Below, one piece after another: positions 1 through 11,507 of a stretch of 64,000 bases of DNA. Location of the stretch: assembly GCA_029168955.1 (NCBI GenBank), contig JAPDOI010000066.1, positions 1,736,501 through 1,800,500 on the forward strand, read 5' to 3'. This stretch comes from Aplectana chamaeleonis. Taxonomy: Eukaryota > Nematoda > Chromadorea > Rhabditida > Cosmocercidae. The position numbers and the translations under genes were made by a program. The notes beneath the pieces are model-generated. The model was not told the origin of the DNA. It saw nothing but the letters and a program-made list of their open reading frames with translations, and did not search any database. Numbering within the stretch: position 1 is the stretch's first letter; every line of letters starts with the position of its first letter.

Positions 1-350
1 TTCAATGAGCGACTTCTTACTCCTGCACCTGTGCCAGTCTACTGTCGTGCACCCATGTCGAAAGTCGGTGAGAAATTGGTGGTTTTTATGAATAACCATT
101 GACTTTGTGTATGCTTCTGCTGCATGGACTGCTGTGGGGAGAGGTCGGACTACGACCTCCTCATCAAACCCACTGAACCGAACATACTGCAACACGACAC
201 AGACTACCAGCTAGTGCAGGTCAGGCCATTCGGCAATCGGAACCAAACTTTGGTGTAGCTCCAATTTTCGCTTCTGTCAGCTCCAAGCCGCTGCTTGATT
301 GTGCTATCAGAATAAGAAGCTAAAGTTGAACAGATAAAAGTGAATCGCAC

Positions 351-443
351 CTGAATCGCTGATCATCACAAGCGGATACTTAGCATTTCTATAAGCCGGC
401 ATCATGTTGCAAATTTTAGGATTCAGACCTACATCCTCACCAC
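351..443 (-). CDS. cgt: cgt exon 4
   Basis: Begins after a TGTTTAG acceptor and completes Gly, then reads [20 protein letters not shown] and ends in ISDS plus G. The donor is GTGCGA. No continuation exon is recognisable in 1-350, so intron 4 must extend past the window edge. Confidence 0.88.
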
Positions 444-2402
444 CTAAACATAGAGCAACATAATCAAAACATTGAAATGGCTGAAAAATGAGAAATTTCT
501 CTACTCACCGTAGAATATTCTGGCGTCCACTGCAGGGTATCTATCCATGAGTTGTTTTACTATACCTACGGCCGGATCATGTCTCTCTTTCACACAAAAC
601 AATAACTCAAACTGCAATTTCGATCATCGAAAAACGCATATGGCTCCGATGTCCAGAAAAATATCTGTGAAAACCACAAACCCTTGGGAACTTCATTGTG
701 AAGAACGACTGCAAATTCGTCTTCAGGTTTTTGTCGACTCCTAATAACGGCTTCAAGATAGACACTCCAGGAGCGTTCGAATCGAAATCGACTATTCGAT
801 GTAATCGATACTTACTAAAACCAAAAAACCTCAGTCGATGTAAAAATTGGGCTTTACTTGCACCAATCCTAATTTGATCGGAAAGGGACCGGTTCGGATA
901 TTGTTTGCGGAAGGAAGACAATATCTGAACCGGTAAATGTGTCCTGCAAAACTATGACGGGTGCTCTCAGTAGCCATAGAAATCAGTCATGACCGCTTGT
1001 TCAGCTTCTAACCTCTCGTCAATGCATGACCCTTTTCCACCTTTGTTTAGTTTTTTTTTCTGTCCCACAATTGTATCCATATAGTAAAGACTCCTTGTGC
1101 TAGCAAAAGAGCATATCGGGTCAACAGAAGTCGGACTTTGGCGACAGGAAAACGAAGAGTGCTACTACTACTACTTCCTTGCTCCCATCGTTTTAACAAC
1201 CTCGGGTGCGACTCCACTGAGAGGCAAACATTCAACGTTAAACAGTAGGAGAAGTTTCAGCTGCAGAGAGGAAGCTGCTCAGAGGGTGAAAAGAGAAGAT
1301 GAGTATCATATGATTTAGTCAACTTCCTCCAATTTTGATTGTGCTTCATTTGAATAAAAAAGATGCAGTTCCTGGTGTTCGACTCAACCTTCTCGATGGT
1401 CTACACTGAACTTCCAAAAAGAACTGTCGAGACTTGAACTCGTACTGAGCCTGGGCAATGACTTCAGTGTTCTGATCAGTGTTCTTATCCCACAAGGGCC
1501 CACCTGGCAATTATTTGCTGATCTCGAAACGATAGAATTCAGACGTTAGCCAGAGGCGACGACCGAATTCAACTGTGAGTCCCGACAGCTGAACCCCTTC
1601 CCAATGCGCTACACGAGAAATTTCTCTGCATTTGTGTGAATGTTGATATGGATTAGTTTATTCCAAATAATTTTTCCTCAACGATTATGTAATTAGATGT
1701 TGTTGTTTCATGTTGTTCGATTCTATGAAGTGTATGGCGGATTATTTATGCACTTAACCACTTGCCAATAGCTGGAACAACCGAACTGCTGACATTAACG
1801 ATACACGATATTGTGTCGCTGGTTCGGTCACTCAAGGTGTAAGATACACGTTGTACCTTTTTGGATTGCGCTAACCTCGGGTCTCTCGCTGTGGGTGACA
1901 GACGGAGAAACCATCAGCACAGACTGCTCAAACAGCATTTCTTGTGCTGAGTTCTTGAGTGGAGAACGCGGAAACTCGGTTGTTACATTTAATGAGAACG
2001 ATCAAGCATTGCAGAAAATGCGCAGACTACCATTCAAACAGGTAGAGGCTTGAAAGTAGGTATAATTCCTGTACAAGGACTGGCGGGAGGAGCAGCCGAT
2101 TTTCAAGCTAATGCTTGTATGTGAATGCTTCCAGACAAGTCTAGAGCAGATTTTACCAATCCCAATGGGATGGCAGGCTAGGCTGACCTGGAGAAGGAAA
2201 GCGAAATAGGCAAAAATTATGCAAAAACTAACCTATAACAATATCCGATGATATGTAATAAATAGAGGCACGAGACAAATACCATGCCAACGATGGCCAG
2301 CAACGTCCACCATGGCGGAAGTAAAGTCCAGACTCGTAGCGGGAATAGTGTCACCACAGACCACGCACCCCATGAGACGTTCGCGTCATCTGATGACGAC
2401 AT
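351..2402 (-). CDS. cgt: Ceramide glucosyltransferase (UGCG/CGT family), 5' part, four exons
   Basis: Transfers glucose from UDP-glucose to ceramide to make glucosylceramide, at the Golgi/ER membrane (family knowledge). Exons read in order on the minus strand: 2402-2233, 814-682, 611-509, 443-351. They give 166 whole codons. Residues about 24-56 are a hydrophobic, Trp-rich N-terminal segment fitting the membrane anchor. Family blocks follow: [17 protein letters not shown], then [40 protein letters not shown] and [19 protein letters not shown]. These match the GT21 N-terminal catalytic region, including the DSG block. All three junctions keep frame with GT donors and AG acceptors. The catalytic C-terminal half is missing because the gene runs off the window at position 1. 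C. elegans has several cgt paralogues, so I do not assign a number. Confidence 0.9.
509..611 (-). CDS. cgt: cgt exon 3
   Basis: Residues 102-135 plus the first base of a Gly codon. The acceptor is ATTGCAG and the donor GTGAGT. It contains [20 protein letters not shown] and the [10 protein letters not shown] stretch; the HDPA block corresponds to the first conserved Asp region of the glycosyltransferase. Confidence 0.9.
682..814 (-). CDS. cgt: cgt exon 2
   Basis: Residues 58-101, starting after a GGTTTTAG acceptor that completes a split Ser codon. It holds [16 protein letters not shown] and FFTMKFPR, the family's signature N-terminal block. The donor is GTTTGT. Confidence 0.9.
815..2232 (-). 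other. cgt intron 1 (1418 bp)
   Basis: Gene-free stretch between exons 1 and 2. I see no recognisable mobile-element protein, tandem array or long inverted repeat in it. Confidence 0.6.
2233..2402 (-). CDS. cgt: cgt exon 1 (N-terminal membrane anchor)
   Basis: Codes for residues 1-56 plus two bases of codon 57. I chose the ATG at 2402 because it is the first ATG after a strong acceptor at 2508-2509. The reading frame is also open upstream to that acceptor through an Ala-rich stretch, so an upstream coding exon cannot be excluded. It ends at a GTTAGT donor. Confidence 0.8.
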
Positions 2403-2506
2403 AAAATGTCGAAGAGACACCGGCTGCCAACTGCTGCCGACACCTCCAGCTGCTGCTGCTACAGCCGCCGCTGCTGCTTCCGATGTTGGGTCTAACGAAT
2501 CCAGAA

Positions 2507-2509
2507 TCT
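2507..2509 (-). other. Probable spliced-leader trans-splice acceptor of cgt
   Basis: TTGTTTTAG ends at 2508 on the minus strand, 105 bases upstream of the first ATG. No coding exon is evident upstream. This fits an outron acceptor for SL trans-splicing, but an ordinary intron with an upstream exon would look the same. Confidence 0.4.
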
Positions 2510-3089
2510 AAAACAAGAAACTAAATTAGTTAAAATTCAGATATAATCCTCTTTCTGAGGCCACAAAAAATCACTGCGGGGTATTGCAATTGAGCGGAGG
2601 AGTGAAACAAGAGGCAGACAGACATTATTAACAAATCATCTACGGAGCCGCGGATGGAAGGAGATGATGAAAACACTGATCGCTATTTTAAGCTCAGCTC
2701 AGACTAAAATCCAATAACATCCGCTAGACATATGCATGCGGAATCTATTCAAATTCTTCAGAGCCTAATGTGATGACTGCTACAGATATAGATGTCATTC
2801 CAACCCACTGAACGCATGGTTGGTTATGTTTGTCTGCTAAGAATTAGCTCAGTAGTCACTAATAATGTTGTAGCTTTTAGCAGATATAATGTTGTGATGG
2901 ATTTGGGGGTATACACGTTTTGCTATGGACTATATACCAGAGGAAGCAAGAAAGAAGCGCGCAATGAAGCCTTCTTGCTTCGATATGTCAGCAGCGGTTG
3001 CCAATTTGACAAAATTTCTCCTAACACTCAAACAGGATCATAGTCCTCCAAACTCAAAGGTTAACGGCCGATGAAATAGGCACCGCCTA

Positions 3090-3560
3090 AAACATGCTTC
3101 TCGGAGGGCATAAACTGGCGAGGAATAAGCATTTTGAACGAGGAGACGCATCGCCAAAACCGATCATTGGGCGACACAAAGTGAAAAGATCTACTTTTGT
3201 CGCCGAAGGCCTTGACAGGTTTACGGCCAGACGTTCTTTGAACACAAGAAGGACTGATAGAATGCATACTACCTAATCAATTGACCAGCAACTTCAAAGT
3301 CCATTCAAGCTGCATTCGGCTATCTCCACTGTGACCAATTGCACGACGCTGTTGACGCCGATCAAACCCGGGAAGAGACATTCTTTTGGTCGAGAAGTTA
3401 ACACGGAAACGATAGCAGCAGTCCCTGTCACGTTCACATCAGCTACAAGAAGCTGCTGCCGGACCTTTTCCATTCAAATTCGCCCTTGATCACATCATGC
3501 GTAGAGTTGCAGAACGCTTTGCCGGTGAAAGTTGTACTATCTTCACAAAGTCGCTCCCTC
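3090..3560 (+). pseudogene. Decayed RTE-type LINE fragment, reverse transcriptase palm
   Basis: Nucleotides about 3400-3545 align with the palm region of the better-preserved RTE element at 54.8-57.6 kb: ACGATAGCAGCAGTCC, then GACCTTTTCCATTCAAATTC, then a stretch coding HIMRRVAERF. Upstream, 3170-3300 matches the RT block preceding it. Stops and frameshifts are frequent, so this is an old inactive copy. Confidence 0.55.
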
Positions 3561-3639
3561 GTTGATCTGAAACACCTCAACGAGTTTGCGACAATCAATG
3601 GGATCATGTCAAGAGCCAACTTATTGCGACGATTTCACC

Positions 3640-3960
3640 ATTAAAGATGTTCGTTATGGCACATTCACGGCCGGAACTGCACAAGCAGACGTGCCAATAG
3701 ATTACTATCCTTGCAATCCTGTTCCACATCCATCTGCGACTTCCGGCTGCCTACACCTCCTACCCGTATAACACGATAAGGCGACCACAAAGATCGCAGT
3801 TGATTTTCCGTCGCTACGAGGTTAGACGACAAAGATTTTATTGGGGAAGGACTGCAGATGTAGCTTTCACAACTCGTTATTACCACTCGCTACATAGCTG
3901 CTCGGAAACGGCAACGCTCATTAACGGCAAGAGCGATTCTGGAGACATATAAAAACGTAG
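3640..3960 (-). pseudogene. Decayed RTE-type LINE fragment, opposite orientation
   Basis: The plus-strand run GTTCGTTATGGCACATTCAC and the sequence after it (to about 3900) align with the minus-strand RTE copy near 55250-55490. Read on the minus strand, it corresponds to the connection region after the catalytic Asp pair. It is heavily mutated. It lies immediately next to the plus-strand fragment at 3090-3560, so two RTE pieces face opposite ways. Confidence 0.45.
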
Positions 3961-4105
3961 TGATCGATATTCGGCGCCATCCTTATCAGCAATTGCTTGA
4001 CCTATGGAATCTAGTGATCCATAACACTTCATGGGCAACTGTTGGCGCTCCCAACAAATCCACTCACTGCGTATATGAGCAAACAAAAGAAAGACCCTTG
4101 GTAAA

Positions 4106-4995
4106 GGCACAGTGCAACCTAAGGTGTAAACCTTAATATTATGGTCCGACCGCCATGTATAACAAGCCTGCCAAGCGCGAGAACTCGTTCAAATAAGCGA
4201 GAAAAAATAAGGGGAAAAGTCGACCACGTCCCCAAAAGAAAAAATGGGTGGCGCCCATCGACAAGTACTAGAAAGATTTTGGTGTGCTGGCGGAGGCTAG
4301 ATACCGTAATCTTTGCCGCGAAATTGAATGCATTGGGAGTGTTAGCTGCGGGCAAAACAACTGATTTGACGACGACCGGTATTTTTTGAACTCTCATCAT
4401 CCCTTATGGGCCTTTTGAGAGGTTCAGAAACAGGACGGGTGCTATCGCAGCAGGGTGAGGCACTTGGCCACGCCCATTTTTCGGTTTTTCGCTGATTTAT
4501 AACACCAACCCGGGGTTTTCCTCCCCTTCCAAAATCAGGAGAGCCATCAGAAAGCACATACTTATAGCAATAAAAAGGTGAAAAAAAATTATTAGTTGCC
4601 GTAAAATCAGTTGCTTGGTCTGCAAACAACATCGGCAAAGCATTTAATTTCACGGCAAAGATTACAGTACCTTCTCTCCGCTACCACACCACAAGCGTTC
4701 TTGTGCGACAAGTTGCCGACCTCAATAAGGGCCAAACGTGCAATGGATTTTCATCCAAATCTATGTTCTTCTCTTTGTTATCGATCCAGCTTCATATTGC
4801 AACCTACTCCAGTGCGATGGCTGCGAATGACGTGGAAATATAGAATTGAGACAACTTGTCCATGAAACTCATGGTCTTCCAATTTACAATCTTTGAGAGG
4901 CCATAACTCCATGGTGGGGTCTGAGCGACTCTGAAGATATCATCGTGATCAGCGTAGAATTCTCTCCAACCTCAGTAAATTGGGTCTTATCACGG
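4106..4995. mobile_element. Rep-F MITE copy 1, interrupted by another MITE
   Basis: Shares its left end (GGCACAGTGCAACCT) and internal sequence (ATTATGGTCCGACCGCC, AATGGGTGGCGCCCATCGAC) with the copies at 62794-63274 and 54535. The right half resumes after about 4673. A second inverted-repeat element (4303-4673) is nested inside. Confidence 0.6.
4303..4673. mobile_element. MITE with about 80-bp imperfect TIRs, nested in Rep-F
   Basis: The left end TACCGTAATCTTTGCCGCGA pairs with the right end, whose reverse complement is TACTGTAATCTTTGCCGTGA. Homology continues inward to CAACTGATTT. The centre contains a GCACTTGGCCACGCCC segment shared with elements at 7380, 16335 and 63316. Confidence 0.6.
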
Positions 4996-5342
4996 TCGAC
5001 TTGATGGCACATAATCCACACACTGATTGACAGTTGGCTTCTTTCCAATTCCCTCGCCTTTGAGATAACACTTGTTGTCTATTTTAGTTCCGCCCCCAAT
5101 CAATTACGAAGCATTCCGAAGTAAAGGAATAGCCTGATCTATAATAGCATTGTCTACCATGAGTTGCGCTTACAGCGTAGCTCATTCAGGGCCGCAGCGT
5201 AATTACGCCACCATATGGCTGTACGCTCAGCATCGGGCCTTCCCCCACGCGTCACTTCGACGAGCCCGCACTCTGTGTTCCTACGAAGAACGCAGTCTTT
5301 TCTCCAATTCCGTCTGGACTTACCGTCTCATACATTAGGCAC

Positions 5343-5662
5343 ATATCAACTGGTGAGTCGCAGGTGTGGAGCCGGTTAGACTGTCCAAGGATGAACTACC
5401 AATCAACTGGTGAGTCGCAGGTGTGCAGCCGGTTAGACTGTCTAAGGATGAACTACCAATCAACTGGTGAGTCGCAGGTGTGCAGCCGGTTAGAATGTCT
5501 AAGAGTCGCAGGTGTGCAGCCGGTTAGAATGTCTAAGGATGAACTACCAATCAACTGGTGAGTCGCAGGTGTGCAGCCGGTTAGAATGTCTAAGGATGGA
5601 CTACCAATCAACTGTTGAGTCGCAGGTGTGCAGCCGGTAAGACTGTCTAAGGATGAGCCACC
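5343..5662 (+). repeat. 57-bp minisatellite, six copies
   Basis: The motif CAGGTGTG(C)AGCCGGTTAGA recurs at 5361, 5418, 5475, 5509, 5566 and 5623. Spacings are 57, 57, 34, 57 and 57, so one unit carries a 23-bp deletion. Because 57 is divisible by 3, reading frames stay open across it with a 19-residue period, but nothing suggests it is translated. Confidence 0.9.
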
Positions 5663-6040
5663 AGCCTGCACGTCATCAGTTCGTGCTAGTAGCAGTGTGC
5701 TCTGTCTACGCAGCAGACAAAGCGACAGACGCATCTTCGCACTAAGTTCGCAGTAAGACTTGTAGACCACGAAGTCAACAATGGCTCTACCGTTTGGCCA
5801 GCAGAACGTCAAAACTGCGTACTTCTCTGTTCAGGTGTCCGGGACTTTCTGTTCTGCCACAGAAAGCACTCTTGTTCGACAGGTAAGCTACCAGCTGATC
5901 ATGACCCCTTGCGGTTGTCAGCCTTATAGCTGTTGAGGGAACTTCTTTTGGGGTATGTTCTGATAAGATGTCCCATCCAATCTTTCCGCAAGCAGAACGA
6001 CCAACAAACAGGAAAAGAACAACGGAAACGCTTACAGTCA

Positions 6041-6210
6041 GGGGCGCGTTCCAAGAACATTCCCATGGCAAAACGCGTCCATGGAATCGTAGCCACGGCC
6101 ACGTGGGAGCAAATTTCAGTTATATATCGCATCCAAGGAAAGCAAATTTGCCCATGGTGAGGTTGCTTTTCCTCCCACAGCGTCGTGGGAACGTTCTTGG
6201 AACGCACCCC
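6041..6210. mobile_element. MITE, 25-bp TIRs, 170 bp
   Basis: The left end GGGGCGCGTTCCAAGAACAT matches the reverse complement of the right end, GGGGTGCGTTCCAAGAACGT, through 25 bp with two mismatches. There is no coding capacity. I could not see a clear target duplication. Confidence 0.75.
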
Positions 6211-6947
6211 AGATCTGTATGGCGGAGAGACCAACAGTTTGATCGAAAAAATATATAGGCGAACAACGCTACCTCATAAAATTCTAAAAAAAAACATCTT
6301 GTTGAAAATTCGAAGGGGTCCGTGAGTATTTAAGGTATCTAAGTGAAGGAAAACCAAATGCCAGATACATTTATGCCAGATCATTTAATGACAAATACAA
6401 TTAAACATTTTATACCAGAAGACACAAGGACCTATTGGAAAAAACAGTCAACCAAGGAATGCCTGCACAGAGCGTACCACAAAAACTAGTCAGTCAGCCC
6501 TGAATAGTTTGTAACCACAGCCAGGTAACTCCTAATGGATCGGTCCAGAACTCTTGCACGAAATATTGGTCAGCGAACTTTTCCTTGACCTTGTGTGATC
6601 TGTCGACAAAGTATAGAACATCATTCAAAAGGACAATCCTACCTCTACCCAACAAACCTTATTGCTACTTGAAAAGACTCGATCTGCTTAAAATTGCACA
6701 TCAAGATGCAGCTGAAGTTTTGGGTACCGAACAGGGGTGTGCGGAAAATTCTCTTCGGTAAATTTTTTACTGAATTTTTTTTTGCCGGTAAATACGGTAA
6801 AAACGGAAAATTCGGTAAAAATTCTGACTTCGACTTTGGCACATATCCCATACGATAGCACAAATAAAGAATATTATTTATGCATCATTTTCGAAAATGC
6901 ATGAGGATAGCGCAAATAATGAGCGAGTTTTACATATTAAACTGAGC

Positions 6948-7181
6948 TCAACGGCTGAACCCGATCAACGGGACGTTGATTTCGAGAAAGAGTAACATTT
7001 TGAAATTTTCTGTCGTCAAGGCCTTTTTGTCGTCACTCAAAATCAGGCCAGCTGAGGAGAGTAGCCTTTCCACCTCAACTGTGCCAGGAGGCGCGCAAAA
7101 GTTTTTATTGGTGGTGCTAATGTGCTTCTCTGGACCGAATTCCGGTCCGCAATCGCATCCCGACACGCTTTGCGGCCGCAC
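6948..7181 (-). pseudogene. hAT transposase C-terminal dimerisation domain (remnant)
   Basis: The minus-strand frame contains TVEVERLLSSAGLILSDDKK followed by ENFKMLLFLEINVPLI. This is the classic hATC pattern (VERLFS.AG, then a run ending in LLFL.EN) used for dimerisation and active-site assembly. Only this last domain survives; the catalytic RNase H-like part and BED zinc finger are not visible elsewhere in the element. Its orientation gives the element's minus sense. Confidence 0.8.
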
Positions 7182-7377
7182 GCGCTCAAGTCAGTCGAGT
7201 TTCCAGCGCCAAAGCCGATTCGGTATGGCTTTTTTGTACAGTTTTCGAAACTTTTGTTTAGTTTCCAGTTCCCAAAACCCATCTAGAGTCAACAGATCGG
7301 TGGCTGCGGCGCTGGAAACTCTTCCGACTCCAAAGCGCGCGGCCGCGAAGCGTGTCGGGACGCGTCCAGAGAAGCAC
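7122..7377. mobile_element. Foldback element, about 80-bp GC-rich arms
   Basis: The arm starting GTGCTTCTCTGGAC at 7122 pairs with CCAGAGAAGCAC ending at 7377. The arms include CCCGACACGCTT, GCGGCCGC and GAGTTTCCAGCGCC in mirrored order. It lies inside the hAT element just upstream (in hAT sense) of the hATC remnant, so it probably interrupts the transposase gene. Confidence 0.65.
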
Positions 7378-7379
7378 AG

Positions 7380-7558
7380 TATGTGGCATGGAGGGGGCAC
7401 TGTGGCGCGATGCACTTGGCCACGCCCATTTCACCGTTTCGCACTAAATTTGAGCACCTACCCGAGTTCCCCCCCCTGCCAAAATTAGGGAAGTCGTTGC
7501 GGCACGGAAAAATGGGCGTGGCCAAGTGCGATACAACAGTGCCCCCATCCCCCATAGC
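7380..7558. mobile_element. MITE with GCACTTGGCCACGCCC core ends
   Basis: GGGGGCACTGTGGCGCGATG at the left mirrors CGATACAACAGTGCCCCC at the right, followed inward by CACTTGGCCACGCCCATTT and its complement. Related pieces occur at 4450, 16335-16440 and 63316-63370, so this is a dispersed family. Confidence 0.7.
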
Positions 7559-8052
7559 ACCTTATTGGACAGTGAAGAAAGGTGTGGGTACGATAATTTC
7601 ACAATGGAGTCGTCCCAGAGCTGCATTGGATTCGTTGCATTGCATTGGATTATGTTGTGTACGGGGGCTCCGAAAAGAATTTTGCCAGTTCCTGAAATAT
7701 ATGCTTCAGGACTCTGCTGCATTGCAAACCTGTTGACATTTTTGAATAAAATATGTATTTCTCGGAGTAGTATCTCGATAAGAAGAAGCACGTGTCACAA
7801 AAGGTGGAGAGTTCGTTTGAACATTCAAAAAGTAAGCCAAACGGTTTAAAAAAAGAGTAAAAAAAAATTCAGGATGAAAATGGATATCGTGCCAAGGGCA
7901 TGTCATAACAGTAGCAATCACGTCAAATACGAGTAAGAAGTAAGCCAATCCGGCGAAAAACACCCAATTTTTCTTTTCGGTAAAAATTTCAGTAAATTTC
8001 GAGAAAAACTCGGTAAATCGGTAAATCGGTAAACGGAAAATGCACACCCCTG

Positions 8053-9322
8053 GTATCGAACACCTTCAGAATGCTACTCTTACACATATTTTCATCCATC
8101 AACGCTGTTCTAGTTCATAAAACACTGATATTTTGTGAAGACATGATTATATCACGAAAATTTTTAGAATGACTTCAATAGGGCGAATTGTGCGTTTTCC
8201 AGAATATTTACAAAATAGCAGTTTCATTATATCTTCATTATCCAACGACTTTAGAACCCCAGCTTCATAGTTTTGAGTATTATGGACAGTATCTTAACAA
8301 GTGTTATTCATTTTATCGACTATCGACCTTTTCCTTGAGAAAATCTTTTTTTTTTCATATTTTTCTAGAAAAAAATTATGATAATGGACAAATACAAATT
8401 TCCAAGTAAGACACTGTCCATAATACTTGACCCTTCTTGAGTGCCTTGAAGTTGCCGTATCACAAAGATAAAATAGAAATCGTTTTCTTTTTTTTTTGAA
8501 TTACCAAGAAATGCAAAATTCACTCCCAATGAGAAAACTCCGTGAATCTGCTTTGGTACGATAATATTATCCTCACAAAATGTCAGTATAAAATGAAACA
8601 AATCCAATGGATAGAGATATGGGCATGAGCACATTTTGAATTGCCAATTGAAGCGGACCAAAACTTTTTCGAGCAGTGATAAAAGTTTGTGGATAGAGGA
8701 AGATTTGAGCTTTCGAATGATACGCAACACCTGATCGAAAGATCGCTGGAGGTCATGGTCAAGCTGCCACTGTCGGACAGGACAACGGGGGGGGGGGGGT
8801 AAAAAAACTCAGAAAGATGGATGTTTGAGGAGACAGCAAGTATGAATTCTGGTACAAAAATTGAAACCACTTCCCCGGTCTTGTCGGCTAGATGAGGAGC
8901 GTACTCTTAATTACACAGATAATCACAAGATAATAAAGATCGAGTCCTAACAAAATTTAAAAACAGCAAATACAAAAAAAAATTATTTTATTTTCAGAAA
9001 TTTTTGCTCCCGAAATCGCCAAAAAAATCATCAAGGAAAAGATCAAAAAATCATGCCAGAAAAAACTCAAACATTTTTTGATAATTTTAGTTACCAAGTC
9101 GGGGATGCAGCTCCACTGGAATGTGGGATAACGGTTTGCTTGACCCTGTTCATGGGTTTTATATGAAATTTAGAAATAACGGATGGGATCGCGAATTATT
9201 TGGCTTGAAATTCGAGAGAGGGGATCCAACAAAAACTTTGGTCTCAAGAAAGTAGCATAGCTGAGGTCTGAGAGTCGATGGCTCGCTGGACCGATTCTCA
9301 ACTCGACTCGAAGCCTACTCAC
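8053..9322. other. Gene-free stretch
   Basis: AT-rich sequence without recognisable coding or element structure. It contains a run of 12 G at 8788-8799. Confidence 0.5.
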
Positions 9323-10322
9323 AAGGGAACCACTATAAGTCATGGTAACTATTCCAAATGAAATGTACTTTTCTGGAACCATTTTCGGACGAAAAGTCCA
9401 AATATGCCCATCGCAGCTGCCTAGACCCACTCTGAAAAAAGTTATAGGCGTTTTTTCCCTGATTTTCGTACCCATTGTACCTTCCAAAAAGCGCAATATT
9501 TTAACGAAAATCCGGCAACGGACCTCATAATCGTGTTCAGCGCCCAAAACTACCCCCTAGGCAAAGTTGGGGTGAAGGAACATTTTCCAAGCTTTGCGCA
9601 GAAAAATATTCCAGATTTGACTTGGAATTCGCCCTGGTGGGTTATTTGGGGTGCTGATCACGGATCTGAGGTTCAGTTGTCGTTTTTCCGAAGTTTTCCA
9701 CTGAATTTGTTCAAGCTTCCAGTACGCAGAAAAAATTGACGACAAAATCGACTTTTTACGATTTCCGGAATGTGTCGACAGATGTGGCTGAAATCGTTCT
9801 TCTGGGGGTTCTTTGGAGTGCTCAACACGAATCTGATGTCAGTTTATCGATTTTTGACAGTTTACGGTAGATTACGGTGGGTATGCGGTAGTTTGGTCAA
9901 AGTCTCAGCTTTGTCTCAAAGTTTCTATGTGGGGATTATTTGGGGTGCTGAATACGAATTCAATGTCCATTTGTCGATTAGCGGAATATTAAGGTAGGTT
10001 TTGCCTGCTAAATGGCATGTTACCCACCGTAACCTACAGTGTGCCTTAAAATTTTGACCAGCGAACCTCAGATTCGTGTACAGCTCCCCATATTAGCCCT
10101 ACATACATTTTTTTAGCAAAATCCGGAGAAAAATTTAAGAACACCCTAAAAATTCCATGAGGGTACCCTTACCCCACCGCGAAGCTTTAGAAACGCTCAT
10201 AACTTCTTTCAGAGAGGGTCTAGGCAGCTGCGATGGGCATATTCGGACTTTTCGTCCAAAAATGGTATTAGCAAAGTACATTTCATTTGGGATAGTTAAT
10301 ATGACTAATACTGGTTCCCTTT
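9323..10322. mobile_element. Rep-E, 1-kb DNA element with about 120-bp TIRs
   Basis: The left end AAGGGAACCACTATAAGT and about 120 bp after it (including CCAAATGAAATGTACTT and CGCAGCTGCCTAGACCC) pair with the right end. The interior is a chain of diverged subunits each holding a TTTGGGGTGCTGA.CACGAAT core (9648, 9809, 9937). I see no transposase, so this is a non-autonomous TIR element. Diverged relatives lie at 13900, 23690, 31880, 38330 and 60267. Confidence 0.75.
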
Positions 10323-11213
10323 CCAATACCCAAGACTTTCAAATAATTTTGGTATTTAACACGAAAACCACCGCGTTTCCTTGGAACTCCATCTGATACT
10401 TGGCTAAAAGAGCAAACTTCGACAAGACGAAAATTATTCTGCAAAAAATCTGCCTCCACTGAAATTTTTATTGCACCCTGAGGTCAAAATATAAAGTCAA
10501 AAATCCACGCTGACCACATAGAATACGCCGAGAAAAGTGCTCAGCACACATATCTCTCGACAACTACGCAAACCTGGCTGCGGAGGAAGCTCTCTCGGTC
10601 ATAGCAGGAAGGAAGCGGCGGCGCCGACTGCTGTGGAGCTGCAGTAATCACACTCTGGTCTCTCGATGACCTCCCACAAACAGGTGACTGCACGAGGCGT
10701 CTCCTAATCCGCCAGTTCCTGTTATGGGAAATATAGCATTTGGCTGGAATCACATGAGTTGACTGCCATAAACAGATCAGTGACTTCTCGCACCGCGCTC
10801 CTTCCTCTCTTATCCTCTTGCCGGTCGTCTCATTTGCATCTCACCACCACACACACACGAAACCGGACCCATCCTGATACCGGCTCACACCTTACAATTT
10901 ACATACGAATATTTGCGCAAATCACCGCTCGGAGAAAAAATTTCACCCCAGAAGATTAGTGAAAAATATGATTTTCTACGGAATGCATTTCAAAATCAGC
11001 AGATTCGTTCGCAAAAGTGCTTGGGCAAGGAGCTTTAACTGGGTCTAGCGTCTTCTAATGGAATGCTCACGCCGTTGAAGGCGTCGAAAACGAGTCAAAA
11101 TATCCGAGTCTTATTGGGCCACAAAGGAATGCAGACTCTGCCCACTTTCTTTGCAGTTCCCGCCCCTCAACGCAAACTCATCCTAATGGATTGCTCGAAC
11201 AAGGCCAAAAACT
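10323..11213. other. Gene-free stretch
   Basis: No family match that I recognise. A short open frame on the minus strand (10541-10753) has no neighbours or splice context to support it. Confidence 0.45.
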
Positions 11214-11507
11214 AGCCATAAATAGCCCTATACGGAGCCAAAACTTGATTGTGACATGCCAGCCCAGCCCTCTTTCTCGGTGGCCGTTGGGTACTGGTAT
11301 AAGTACGTAAACATGGACTCATTTTTCGCAGTTCGAAGTATCAGGCTGCTCCATAGAAGTGGGGTGGTCCTCACTGGAAAGCTAACTGCAAAAGACCAAA
11401 CAACTACTCCATTTTTGTGCATGGAATTCACAGCCTGTGGCCAATGAGGACGTGGGCGTAGCGGACATGCCATACTAGAGTTCAGTGGCCGTATAGGGCT
11501 ATTTACG
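11214..11507. mobile_element. MITE, about 290 bp
   Basis: TAAATAGCCCTATACGGAGC at the left matches the reverse complement of the right end (GGCCGTATAGGGCTATTTA). No coding capacity is visible. A related inverted repeat, with ATAGCCC and CTCAAACTTG in its ends, is at 15508-15650. Confidence 0.65.

Larger units (their letters stand above)
6732..8052 (-). mobile_element. hAT element, 1.32 kb, with 8-bp target duplication
   Basis: Inverted ends CAGGGGTGTGC and GCACACCCCTG are flanked by GTACCGAA (6724-6731) and GTATCGAA (8053-8060), an 8-bp target duplication with one mismatch. An 8-bp duplication and CAGGG ends define the hAT superfamily. Both subterminal regions carry repeated CGGTAAA motifs, typical of transposase-binding sites. 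A C-terminal transposase remnant lies at 6948-7181. Two further inverted-repeat elements (7122-7377 and 7380-7558) sit inside, so this copy is old and non-autonomous. Confidence 0.88.

Noticed and set aside
1..350. Further cgt exon at the left edge
   Set aside because: No minus-strand frame shows the expected block after DSG, so the next exon must lie outside the window.
5364..5812. Open frames across the 57-bp minisatellite, both strands
   Set aside because: They are open only because the unit length is a multiple of three and lacks stops.
8365..8870. Minus-strand frames of 95-121 codons near the poly-G tract
   Set aside because: No recognisable domain, and the frames overlap in different phases without plausible splice sites.
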